Source of the DNA: Lepas anatifera
Lineage: Eukaryota; Arthropoda; Thecostraca; Lepadidae
DNA length: 64,000 nt
Direction: 5' to 3'
Assembly: GCA_034440635.1 (NCBI GenBank)
Contig: JAOTON010001937.1
Location: forward strand, 62,001 to 126,000
This document shows, piece by piece, positions 10,681 to 20,945 of the stretch. The position numbers were made by a program, and so were the translations under genes. Below the pieces are notes generated by a model. That model was given only the letters and a program-made list of their open reading frames with translations. It was not told where the DNA came from and ran no database searches. Every line of letters begins with the position of its first letter. Position 1 is the stretch's first letter.

Positions 10681-13256
10681 GACGGCGGATTCCAGGGTGC
10701 AAGTGGTGCAGTTGCACCACTCGATTTTTTCAAGTGGTGCAAAAGTATCTTTTTGCACCCCTTGTTTTGGCTTTGTCCAGGGAGGCGCCCCCTCCCCCGG
10801 CCTCAGCCGGCGCCCCCGGCCGGTAAGAGAAAATCAAGCCTAATTACCGCCTACCTGAAGAGGTAGGATCCGCTGTGAAAAATAGATATTTTCATATAAG
10901 AATGGCGCCTTCTTACATCATAGCCACGCCCTGGGCAGCAAAATGCGCCCCCCCTCCCTTGAGTAAAGGCACCCCTCTGGGTAGCATAGGCACCCTTGGA
11001 TAGCGTAGGCACCTCCTGGACAGCCGAGGTGCCTCCGAAGAAGAGAAAAGGCGCCCCTGGATATCACATGCGCCCCCTGGACAGCAAAAGACGCCCTCGA
11101 AGAGAATTGGCGCCCCCTGGATAGTATAGGCGCTCTTGGGTAGGACAGGCGCCTCCTAGAGCGCATAGGTGCCTCCTGGAGAGAAAAAGACGCCCACTGG
11201 AGAGCAACGGCGGCAGGGACGGCGGATTCCGCGGGACAGGGTCTGCAGTTGCACACCATGAAAAATGATGGTGTACAAAAGTACATTTTCGCACACCAGG
11301 TTTTGAACTGGTCTGGAGAGGCGCCCCCCCCACGGATTTGGGCGGCGCCCCCGGATTTGGGCGGCGCCCCCGGATTCGGCTGACGCACCCGGCCGGTCAG
11401 AGAAAATCAAGCCTAATCACCGCCTACCTGAAGAGGTAGGATCCTCTGTGAGAAAAAAATTTTCATATATGAATGGCGCACCTCGACATCAAAGTTGCGC
11501 CCTGGAAAGTAAAAGGCGCCCCCCTCCCCTTGAGTAAAGGTGCCCCTCTGGATAGCATAGACGCCCTCAGGTTGCAGGCACCTTACACCAAAAGACCCCG
11601 CCATAGAGCAAAGAGCAGCCCCTCTGGATAGCATAAGCTCCCTTGAATAGCAAAGGCACTCCCTATAGAGCAGGGGCGGAAGGGACAGCGGATTCCGCGG
11701 GACAGGGTCTGCAGCTGCACACCATGAAAAAAATGATGGTGGGCAAAAGTATATTTTTGCACACCTGGTTTTGACCATGTCCGGAGAGGCGCCCCCCCAT
11801 ACGGATTTTGGCGGCACCCTCGGATTTGGCCGGCGCCCCCGGCCGGTCAGAGAAAATCAAGCCTGACCACCGCCTTCCTGAAGGGGTAGGATCCTCTGTG
11901 AGGAAGACATTTTCAGATACGAATGGCACCCCTTGACATCTAAGCTGCGCCCTGGAAAGCAAAAGGCGCCCCCATGGAGCAAAGGTGCCCCTCTGGATAA
12001 CATATGCGCCCTTGGATAGCGTAGGCGCCTCCTAGATAGCCGAGGCACCTCCGAAGAAGAGCAACGGCGCCTTTGGATATCACATGCGCCCCGTGGTTAG
12101 CACAGGCACCCCTGGACAGCAAAAGGCGCCCACCGCAGAGAAAAGGCGCCCTCCTGGATAGTATAGGCGCCCTTGGATAGGAAAGGCACCCCCTGGAGCG
12201 CAGAGGTGCATCCTGGAGAGAAAAAGACGCCCCCCGGAGAGCAACGGCGGCAGGGACGGCGGACTCCGCGGGACAGGGTGTGCAGTTGCACACCTTGAAA
12301 AAATGATGGTGTACAAAAGTATATTTTTGCACACTTGGTTTTGACCTCGTCCGAGGAGGCCCCCACGGATTTGGGTGGCACCACCGGATTTGGCCGGCGC
12401 CCCCAGCCGGTCAAGAAATTATCAGACTCATCGCCTATCTGCAGAGGTAGTACCCTCTATGTAAAATAAAATACACTTCCAAATATGAATGGCGCTCCCT
12501 GACATCAAAGCTGTGCCCTGGACAGAAAAAGGCGCCCACCCCCTTGAGTAAAGGCGCCCCTCTGGATAGCAAAGGTGACCCCTAGACAGCAGAGGCGCCC
12601 CCGGACAGAAAAAGGCACCCCCAATTGAGGAGTAACGACGCCCCTGGATAGCATAGGTGCCCTCTGGTTAGCACAGGCACTCCTGTACACCAAGAGGTGC
12701 CCCCCTCCATAGAGCAAAGGCAACCCTCTGGATATCATAAGCTCCCTTGAATAGCAATCGCGCTCCCTGGACAGCAGGGGCGCCCTCTGGATAGCATAGG
12801 CGCCCCCAAAACAGCAAATACGCCCTTTGATACTAAAGGCGCCCCAGATAGCAGAAGCGCCCCATGGACAGAAGACACCCTCTGGATAGCATAGGCACCC
12901 CTGGACGGCAGAGGCGCCCCTAAAGAAGAGCAATGGCACCCCGGGATAGCACATGCGTCCCCTAGTTAGCACAGGCACCTCTGGACAGCAAAAGGCGCCC
13001 CTTCCCCGCCCCCTGAGTAAAGGATCCGGGCTTCTGGATAGCATAGGCGCCCCTGGATAGGGCAGGCGCCTCCTGGACAGCAGAGGCGCCTCCGAAGAAG
13101 ATCAACGGCGCCCCATGGATATCATATGCGCCCCCTGGTTAGCACAGGCACCCCTGGATAGCAAAAGGCACCCCCCCCTAGAGAGAAAAGGCGCCCCCTC
13201 TGGAAAGAATAAGCACCCATGGATAGGAAAGGCGCCCCCTGGAGAGCAGAACATAA
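10681..13256. repeat. Composite satellite-like array, four long units with a GGCGCC minisatellite
   Basis: Each higher-order unit starts with GACGGCGGATTCC or a variant (10,681; 11,218; 11,684; 12,255, so spacings of 537, 466 and 571). A conserved non-repetitive core of about 250 bp follows: a GCAGTTGCAC region, GGCGCC stretches, AGAAAATCAAGCCTAAT, CCTGAAGAGGTAGGATCC and TTTTCATAT. A minisatellite then follows, of roughly 14- and 28-base pieces such as GGCGCCCCTGGATAGCA. The fourth unit has the longest minisatellite, to about 13,256. Open minus-strand frames across it are artefacts of the repeat. Confidence 0.9.
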
Positions 13257-14160
13257 CATTTTTTAAGGAAAACTCAGTGGGGGGAGATTTTCTTGTGCTG
13301 GCAATTATAGTGTCTTCGGGGGATCAAACCCCCATTTGGAGGGGGCCTTAATAAAATCTAGACGTGCTAGTATTAAAAAATGTATCCCAATTTTTGTTAT
13401 TCCATATTTTAAAGATTAGAGATGCTGCCCAGGACTGCGAGTTTTTTTCGACGGAAAAAGGCCAAACCGGGTTTGAAAAAGGCCAAAGGTTCCAATTTTA
13501 TTTGCATTGAAAAATATTTGTTTTATATAAATTTCGTCTAAGTTCTTCCCAGTACGGCTATTGGAGTCTGAGTCTCACTGAAGTCTTCAAGGGACTTGTC
13601 ACAGAGACCCCGACCCCACCACCCGAACGAGCAACGCCCACAATGAAGGGTTGATTTAGAAGCCAAAGTTTAACCTCCCACAAAGCGCAGGGATGGCCGC
13701 CTCGCTCAGGTCACCCTCTCATCAGTCAGTTGCCAGCCGGCCTACGTCGGGCAAACGATTGAGCGCCGGAGCGTCTCAGAGGAACCGATCCCAAGCCTGG
13801 ACATGCACTGCCACTGCATGCTTCTCAGCAGCAGGCCGGAGCCCGACACTCTACCAACTGAGCTACCGGGGCGGCCAAATGGCCAAATAAATACCACAAA
13901 AGTCACATTTGAGGCTAAAACGACCCCTACCGGTTGTCATAAGCACACAGAAAAATGACAGAGGACTCTTGTATCACTGCAGTGTACAGTGCACTGTATA
14001 AAACTAAATGTTGATAATTTGATATTGACTTGACGAGATATTTTTAGCACACTGCCCATTTCATAAGAAGCCAGGAGTGCCCTCCCAATCCCGTGTGGCC
14101 ACCCAATGATTTTATCCATATAACTAAACAATTTGTTAACATTATCAATTATCTTGGCCG
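13257..14160. repeat. Segment paralogous to 29,670-33,000, interrupted by a SINE
   Basis: The text from TTTTTTAAGGAAAACTCA (about 13,258) through GATATTTTTAGCACACTG and TTTTATCCATATAAC matches 29,670-30,036 joined to 32,850-32,985. The other copy has a 2.8-kb element in it. This copy instead has about 360 bp (13,516-13,876) containing a tRNA-derived SINE. At the element site this copy reads GATATTGACTTGACG with a single ATTG. Confidence 0.85.
13516..13876 (-). mobile_element. tRNA-derived SINE, minus strand
   Basis: The reverse complement near 13,870 reads GGTAGCTCAGTTGGTAGAGT, a classic tRNA D-arm/A-box, followed about 70 bases later by a B-box-like GGATCGGTTCC. A cloverleaf cannot be completed, so it is not a tRNA gene. 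The insertion limits are inferred from the uninterrupted paralogue near 29,905, where the flanking text is continuous. Confidence 0.7.
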
Positions 14161-14233
14161 CACCACTCCCCGTTAACATTTGATATTTTCCTGCTTTTCC
14201 TCTGAATTGTTTGCTCTTGAACAGTGATGGATC

Positions 14234-14506
14234 CATAGGCAGATCCAGGATTGTCAGGAGGGGGGCACCCTCCCGGGAGCGCCATCCGGAGCAGGGGGCG
14301 CCACTTTTGACCGGAAAAACCTATCAGGTGGGCGTAAAATCCTATCGGTGAGCACCGATTTTCGCATCCTGGGGGTAGGGTGGGAAGCGCCATTTCAGTC
14401 GAGTGCCATCGACCTTTCAGGGGGTGCCATGACCATTTCAGGGGGCGCTGAGGATCGACCGGGGGCTGAATCTGCCCCTCCTCTTTGCCCCCTGGATCCG
14501 CATATG
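14234..14506. mobile_element. hAT-like MITE with CATAGGCAGATCCAG termini
   Basis: CATAGGCAGATCCAG at the left is mirrored by CTGGATCCGCATATG at the right. Flanking octamers GATGGATC (14,226-14,233) and GGCGGATC (14,507-14,514) match at 6 of 8. The interior, with blocks around a CCTATCAGGTGGGCG word, is the reverse complement of the MITE at 37,389-37,624. A further GGCGGATCTAGAATTTTGG end-like word begins at 14,507, so another truncated relative may adjoin. Confidence 0.7.
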
Positions 14507-14514
14507 GGCGGATC

Positions 14515-15441
14515 TAGAATTTTGGTAAGTGGGGGAAAGCGGAGCCTCAGAGTTCGCACTTTACCATCAACTTTTCGCCCAAAGGGCGCCTATGGTATTC
14601 GGTTTTCGGTTTCCGTCATTTTTGTGGATCGTATTTTTAACAACGTTCTGTCTCTCCCTCCCCCTGCCATAACAGCTTGTACCAGCCAAGGAAGATGCCT
14701 GTTTGGCGTGGTATTTGAAACTATGAATTGCTAAACAGTTCAGTCCTCACTTTTTTCGGCATCTCTTGAAAAAACTGTAACTGCCACTAGGTCATGGGGA
14801 AATGCAAGACACTTGGGAAGATGCAACAGCTGAACATAAAGGTACATATCTGGGGATTTTTCTATTTGTGGAGAGGGGTTAATTTTATTTTAATATCAAA
14901 TATGATAAGCATCATTTTGCCATTCCATGTGGCCAAGATTCCTAAGATAATGGTGAGAGGACATTGAAAATAATCGCAGCGAGTGTGAACCTGGCCTGTG
15001 CAGTGTCCCAGAAAATTATCTCAGCGGAAAAGCTTTTACATTGTAGTCAATACAAACCGGACTTTAACCCACATTATTAATTGCTCCTAAAAAATAATGT
15101 TTGAACCAGATGGCAGACTCAAGGAGATATAAAGAAAGTTGAAACGTTAAGATAAACACAGAATGAAGTAGGTATGTGGGCATTTTTCATCGACCTTTAT
15201 CTATATTCTCCAATTCATCAGCGTGGGAGAATTGCTCTTGTGCGTGAAATTTCGAGAGGTGTTAAGAGAATTTTGGTAGCCATGTGATTGAATGCTGAAA
15301 TAGATCATGGCAGGAATACGCATGTTTGATTTGTGACATAAATGGGACCCACTAGAATAAAAAGAAAACAGTTTCAACGTGTCCAAGTACTCTCTTGATA
15401 AATTGATAACTTTTTTCGTTTATTGGCTGTGATTTGCGCGT
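14515..15441. other. No gene recognised
   Basis: Aside from a possible truncated TIR start at 14,507-14,530, nothing resembles a known protein or a repeat found elsewhere in the window. Confidence 0.4.
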
Positions 15442-16254
15442 TTAAGCGCATTGACGGGGCGGGTACCCGCCCCCTAAGATCCCGAGAACCATGGTAGGTA
15501 GCGAAAAACGGTAAAGGGCGTTGGGTTGCCCATCCACTTCTCCATCGAAAACATTTGAACCATTTTTTGGTCAGGTCACATTTAAGGTCACGAAAGGTCA
15601 AAACATGCCGTCATAGGGATAATATTTAAATTGAGTTTTTCGGCCCTTACATCTGAACAAGTAAAAATAGAGCAAAATGACTTGAACTATATGAATCCTC
15701 CCAGCAAGCCGAATCGAATGATATATAATTTGACCTTGCTAGATCAAATCAAGGATTTTACCTGACCTGAGGTCAGGTCTGGGTCAAATTATCTAAAATG
15801 CATATCATTAGAACTGCAAAGCCCAGGCGAGTCTAATGGAGGTAAAATAAACGCTCTATCACCATCCGTTACTGAGTTATTCCATAAAAACCATTTTCCT
15901 ATGTATTTCCAATGGAGAGGTCATGCCTCGTACCTGACCTTAGGTCATTGATATCAAAAAATACCGGAGCATATTTTAGAGAACTCTTTGGGGCCATTAT
16001 GTGATATGAGTTTCAATCGGATAAGTTCACCCTGCTCCGACTTATGCTATCTTAAACTTTTTTTGAGGTCGGGTCACTTGACCTGTACTGGTGACCTGAC
16101 CTGAGATGACCTAACCTTAAAATTTTGACAGAAGTTGTAAAAATGATGAGGGAAAAGGCAAGCCAAGTACGGCGGCGCTACGCGCCGCCGTTTTTCTGCT
16201 AACTCCGAAAAACCCGAGGGGCGGATACCCGACCCCCGTCAATGCGCGTGTTAA
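15442..16254 (+). mobile_element. AGGTCA-rich TTAA element, copy E1
   Basis: Bounded by TTAA on both sides (15,442-15,445 and 16,251-16,254). The left end reads TTTAAGCGCATTGACGG and the right end CCGTCAATGCGCGTGTTAA. It contains a GGGCGGGTACCCGCCC palindrome near the left end, a central stretch of overlapping TGACCT/AGGTCA words, and the hairpin GGCGGCGCTACGCGCCGCCG (about 16,170) near the right end. No coding frame is conserved among copies, so it looks non-autonomous. TTAA specificity suggests piggyBac- or Kolobok-like mobilisation by inference only. Confidence 0.75.
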
Positions 16255-16381
16255 TGATCATGTGCAGTGTTCAGATCGAAGTGAGAAGACCATTCAGATA
16301 GATAAAACGAATATATTTTGTAACTGACCATCCACTTATACCATCAACCATCGTCTTCAGGTCAAGTTCAGGACGCATCAT

Positions 16382-17227
16382 TTAACACGCGCATTGACGG
16401 AGGTCTGAGCCACCTTCGCATTGACGGGGGCGGGTACCCGCCCCCTAAGATCTCGAGAACCACGGTAGGTGGCGAAAAACGGTAAACGGCGTTGGGTTGC
16501 CCATCCACTTCTCCATCGAAAACATTTGAATAATTTTTGTTAGGTCACATTTAAGGTCACCAGAGGTCAAAACATGCCGTCATAGGGATAACATGTAAAT
16601 TCAGTTTTTCGGCCATTACATCTGAACAAGTAAAGATAGAGCAAAACAACTTGAACTAAATGAATCTTCTCAGCGAGCCGAATCGAATAATATATAATTT
16701 GACCTTACTAGGTCAAATCAAGGATTTGACCTGACCTGAGGTCAGGTCAGGGTCAAATTATATAAAAAGCATATCATTAAAACTGCAAAGCCCAGGCGAG
16801 TCTAATGCAGCTAAAATAAATGCTCTATCACTATCCTTTACTGAGTTATTCCGTAAAAACCATTTTTCCCATGTATTTCCAATGGAGAGGTCACGCCTCG
16901 TACCTGACCTTAGGTCATTGATATCAAAAATACCGGAATATATGTTAGAGAACTCGGTGGGGCCATTATGTGATATGAGCTTCAATCGGATAAGTTCACC
17001 CTACTCCGACTTATGCCATCTTAAACTTTTTTTTGGGGTCGGGTCACTTGACCTGTGCTGGTGACCTGACGTGGCATGACCTAACCTTAAAATTTTCACA
17101 GAAGTTGTCAAAATAATGAGAGAAAACGCAAACCAAGTACGGCGGCGCTACGCGCCGCTGTTTTTCTGCTATCTCCGAAAAACCCGAGGGGGGGCGGATA
17201 CCCGCCCACCGTCAATGCGCGTGTTGA
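16382..17227 (+). mobile_element. AGGTCA-rich TTAA element, copy E2
   Basis: Left end TTAACACGCGCATTGACGG, right end CCGTCAATGCGCGTGTTGA (TTAA changed to TTGA). By eye I count 15 perfect AGGTCA/TGACCT words in about 850 bp, where well under one is expected by chance. Near 16,729-16,751 TGACCTGACCT is followed, after one base, by its reverse complement. The left end carries a doubled terminus: CGCATTGACGG occurs again about 38 bases inward. Confidence 0.8.
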
Positions 17228-17354
17228 CGATCATGTGCAGTGTTCAGATCGAAGTGAGAAGACCATTCAGATTGATAAAACGAGTATATTTTGTCACTGA
17301 CCATCCACTTATACCATCAACCATCGTCTTCAGGTCAAGTTCAGGACGCATCAT

Positions 17355-18170
17355 TTAACACGCGCATTGACGGAGGTCTGAGCCACCTTCGCATTGACGG
17401 GGGCGGGTACCCGCCCCCTAAGATCTCGAGAACCACGGTAGGTGGCGAAAAACGGTAAATGGCGTTGGGTTGCCCATCCACTTCTCCATCGAAAACATTT
17501 GGATCATTTTTTAGGTCACATTTAAGGTCACCAGAGGTCAAAACATGCCGTCATAGGGATAACATGTAAATTCAGTTTTTCGGCCATTACATCTGAACAA
17601 GTCAAGATAGAGCAAAACGACTTGAACTAAATTAATCTTCTCAGCGAGCCGAATCGAATGATATATAATTTGACCTGACCTGAGGTCAGGTCAGGGTCAA
17701 ATTATATAAAAAGCATATCATTAAAACTGCAAAGCCCAGGCGAGTCTAATGCAGCTAAAATAAATGCTCTATCACCATCCTTTACTGAGTTATTCCGTAA
17801 AAACCATTTTTCCCATGTATTTCCAATGGAGAGGTCATGCCTCGTACCTGACCTTAGGTCATTGATATCAAAAATACCGGAATATATTTTAGAGAACTCG
17901 GTGGGGCCATTATGTGATATGAGTTTCGATCGGATAAGTTCACCCTGCTCCGACTTATGCCATCTTAAACTTTTTTTTGAGGTCGGGTCACCTGACCTGT
18001 ACTGGTGACCTGACATGACATGACCTAACCTTAAAATTTTCACAGAAGTTGTAAAAATAATGATTGAAAAGATATACCAAGTACGGCGGCGCTACGCGCC
18101 GCCGTTTTTCTGCTCTCTCCGAAAAACCCGAGGGGGCGGGTACCCGCCCCCCCGTCAATGCGCGTGTTAA
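17355..18170 (+). mobile_element. AGGTCA-rich TTAA element, copy E3
   Basis: TTAA at 17,355-17,358 and 18,167-18,170. It is nearly identical to E2, including the doubled left terminus, the central palindrome and the right-end hairpin. E2 and E3 with their 127-bp left spacers (16,255-16,381 and 17,228-17,354, also nearly identical) form a tandem duplication with a period of 973 bases. The LINE remnant starts immediately after the right TTAA. Confidence 0.8.
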
Positions 18171-19690
18171 GAGGAGAGGTGAGCGTGCACTGTGCATGCC
18201 CAAAGCGAGACACAGCCGCCCTCCCGATGGACAGATCGCGCAGAAATACGTCCTCGTCGCGTTTGATTTCGCGCACGCGTACGACGTAGTGGACCACCAC
18301 CTGCTACGCCTTCGCCTATTGGAGATGGGGCTGCCAAATCGCACGATGGCCTGGACTTGGCAGTGGCTCCGGGACCGAAGAGTCAAGGTGGAACTAAATG
18401 GCGTGCTTTCCAGTGAGCGCATTTTCCGAACTGGTCTGCCGTAAGGAACTGTCTTATCGCCGGTTTTATTTTTTATGGGCGGCTCAGCTGGTAGACGCAC
18501 TTTGTGCGGTTCCCGGATGCTCCCCCTACATGTAAGCCGATGATACAGCGGCTCTCTGCACGGGCAACAACATCCAAGTCGCCAAGGACCGGGCTCAAGC
18601 TGCTGCTGGCACCCTCGTGAAGTGGGCCCGACAGCACAAAATGGTGGTATCAGGAGCCAAGATCCAAGTACTGGTGAGGGGATGAGGTGGCTTAGATCTG
18701 ATCCCCAAAATCCCTTCCAACAGGGTGAGAGTTGGCGACGCCGTATGACCCTGGCAGTTGGTGCGTCGTTAAACCCCAACAAGTACTGGTGATGTCCCAG
18801 TGGGCCAGAGACGCCGATCCCTTCAGTTTTGAGGTCGATGGGAAGTCTGTCACTGCTGGAGACACCCTACAGCTACTTGGCGTCACCATCGATCGGCTCC
18901 TCCACTTCGGTCCACACTGTAAGAGACTGTGGGAGAAGGTCCACCCCCGCATCTCCTACCTACGTCAACTGTCCGGCTGCAACTGGGGGCTGCACGAACA
19001 GCACCTCCGAACCGTCGCTACTGGCTACGTGAGAGGAACGATGGAGCAAGCGGCCGCAGCGTGGCTCCACGTCACACCGCCATTTCATGTCGAGCTGCTG
19101 GAACGCAAAATGAGAGCGTCGGCACGTATCATCACAGGATGCACTCGCCCTACCCCCAGCCGAAGTAAGACTCCCCCGTAGCGGCCAGAAGGAGCGTACT
19201 CGCGACCCGACTGCTGGTGAAAGTCCATGCGCTGCCGCCTAAAGACCCTCTGTGAAGACGTGCGGAGGCGACAGCGCCTTCTCGACTCTCCTCGGTGACC
19301 GGGTGGCGGCAGGCGGGCAGAGAGATGTGGGATCAAGCAGGCATCTCCCTCCCATCAAGTCTCTCCTTCCTCGACGTCTTCCACTGTAGGTATCAGGAGA
19401 GTGAGTCATATTTCAACTAGACGGTGGTCCACTGATATCAGGAGCGCCGCCTGTCCAGAAGAAGCGAGTAGCTCTCCTCCACCTCGCTTCCCTGACTCAA
19501 TGTGGCACATGGGTGTGGACCGACGGGTCAGTGCACGGAGGGGTCACGAGCGGGGGAGCTGGGTCTTCATCGAGTCACCAGACGGAGCCCAGCATGAGCT
19601 CAGGCGACCAGCAGGCTCGCTCTGCTCGAGTTTTCAGGCTGAGATGGTAGCCCTCCAAACTGCCTGTGTCTTCCTATTGGACCACTAAGT
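18171..19690 (+). pseudogene. Dead non-LTR retrotransposon, reverse transcriptase plus RNase H
   Basis: Reverse-transcriptase blocks appear in order: FDFAHAYDVVDHH (about 18,262), GLP-stop-GTVLSPVLF with a TAA at 18,442-18,444 where a glutamine codon is usual, and stop-ADDT at 18,533-18,547 where the Y of YADD has become TAA. Then comes a thumb-like region with FEVDGKSVTAGDTLQLLGVT and LSGCNWGLHEQHLRTVATG (18,826-19,160). From about 19,510 WTDGSVHGG and FQAEMVAL in different frames are an RNase H remnant. RT followed by RNase H suggests the I/Ingi group. Stops, frameshifts and an inserted SINE at 18,678 show it is inactive. Confidence 0.85.
18678..18779 (+). mobile_element. 102-bp SINE-like insertion inside the dead LINE
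   Basis: CAAGTACTGGTGA occurs at 18,665-18,677 and again at 18,780-18,792, a perfect 13-bp target duplication. The inserted piece ends GGCAGTTGGTGCGTCGTTAA, and the same 3' text recurs at about 37,850-37,895. Removing the 115 bases of insert plus one duplication rejoins the LINE frame exactly. Confidence 0.85.
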
Positions 19691-20003
19691 GCACACAAAA
19701 GATCCAGTCATCTTCAGCATGGCCCGCCAAGGTGATGGCGCATTATAGAAATAAAATGGCTTCAATGTCTGTAGATAAGACAGCGAATCGGTAAAAATCG
19801 CAAACTTCCTCGCCATCAGCTTAGACACCTGGTCCAAACAGCAAAAAAATAGCGTACAGCTCTGAAGTAAAAATGGATCCTTCGTAAGGCAAACTAGAAA
19901 ACTTCTCAACATCGTCACCAACAAATGTACGCCCTGTGTCATTGTCACTTTCTTTTGCAACCGTCTGTATAGAAACAGGCGTGGTTTTTGAACGGTTCCT
20001 CAC
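19685..20003 (-). pseudogene. RNase H fragment of a second non-LTR retroelement, minus strand
   Basis: On the minus strand, FTSELYAIFLLF (from the frame ending at 19,821) and KFAIFTDSLSYLQTLKPFY (from the frame starting at 19,960) are typical RNase H blocks containing the catalytic-type E and D. They lie in two overlapping frames, so a frameshift separates them. The opposite orientation and different sequence show this is not part of the plus-strand LINE next to it. Confidence 0.65.
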
Positions 20004-20454
20004 GCAAGTTCATAAATTACTGGCGCGAAGGTTCAGGATGCAAATTTTTGCTTTGTTGGAGTAGGTCTGTGTTCGTGTTAACTGTCGAAATGAGCTATGG
20101 TTCAATAACAGCTGCTTCATGTGGTTCTACAAAGCTGCTGTCGATACCAGCCTGTGCCAGCCAGGCACAGACTCTCACTCCCGGGTGACGGGTTGCAACA
20201 CGCAAGCCACTGTCTATCTGACAGAGGTAGTGTAACGGGTTACATTTTTAACTAGTTCCCGGTTGTTCTGGAGAGGTAAAACAAAACCTTAAAACCAAAC
20301 ATCCTACCAAAAATCCTTCTGGGCCTTTCTCAACACCATCTACTGAAGAAAATTAGCATCCAGAGCACGTGGCATGATATGAGCCAGACTGCCAGGGATG
20401 GTCACGTGCCTACTAGCCATGTGGCTGAGGCGCGTGACAACCCCGTGACCAGGC
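20004..20454. other. No gene recognised
   Basis: Low-similarity sequence between retroelement debris and the purine-rich tract. Short frames carry no motif I know. Confidence 0.4.
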
Positions 20455-20945
20455 CACATGACCGGAAGAGAAAGAGAGGAGGGGGTACCGTCGAGAGAAG
20501 CAAGAGAGTCACGTTGGAAGAGGCAGAAAGGTCGGACGTGCGTCGAGTCAGGAAAAGGAAGAGGATGGCAGCCGGGGCAGGAGGAGCAGTGGTGACATAA
20601 GAGACAGCCGAGCGAGGAGGGATGAAAATGTCGGAGGTGGCTGGAGATAAGGACAGCGGAGCCGGAAGAAATCGAGAAGCAGGAAACAGACAATATATGA
20701 AGTAGATGAAAAAGGGGCACATAGCAAGAGAGAAAAAGTAACCTGGGAGTGAAAATTCAGGCCTGAGAAGAATTCAAGATGCAGAAAAAGACAAACGAAA
20801 CGAGGGAGGACAAGAAGTCGGACAGGAAGAGTTGCATTGTACAAAAGCAAGAAGCGAAACTCGAGAGGCAAAGAAAACTACAAAGACGTTTTGATTAATC
20901 GAAGCAAAACTGCCAGAGGGGAAAAGAACTGTAAAATCCGGCCCG
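20455..20945. other. Purine-rich, strand-asymmetric tract
   Basis: About 490 bases in which the plus strand is strongly enriched in A and G (runs such as GGAAGAGAAAGAGAGGAGGG). Plus-strand frames are Lys/Arg/Glu-rich and minus-strand frames Ser/Leu/Phe-rich simply because of this bias. No start, stop or splice evidence supports a gene. Confidence 0.6.

Noticed and set aside
10918..13044. Series of minus-strand frames of 100-180 codons in the GGCGCC array
   Set aside because: They are repetitive, overlap in different frames and reflect low stop frequency in GC-rich minisatellite DNA.
13800..13876. A minus-strand tRNA gene
   Set aside because: Only the D-arm is convincing; the rest does not fold, and the segment is an insertion relative to its paralogue.
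15580..18100. Calling the AGGTCA clusters functional nuclear-receptor enhancers
   Set aside because: They are part of a repeated mobile element, and binding cannot be inferred from half-sites alone. Reported as a finding to test instead.
18471..18525. tRNA-like word GGCTCAGCTGGTAGACGC
   Set aside because: It is part of the LINE reverse transcriptase coding relic (reads AQLVDAL), so the resemblance is chance.
20340..20871. Serine/leucine-rich minus-strand proteins or a Lys/Arg-rich plus-strand protein
   Set aside because: Both follow from the purine/pyrimidine asymmetry; stops interrupt each frame.
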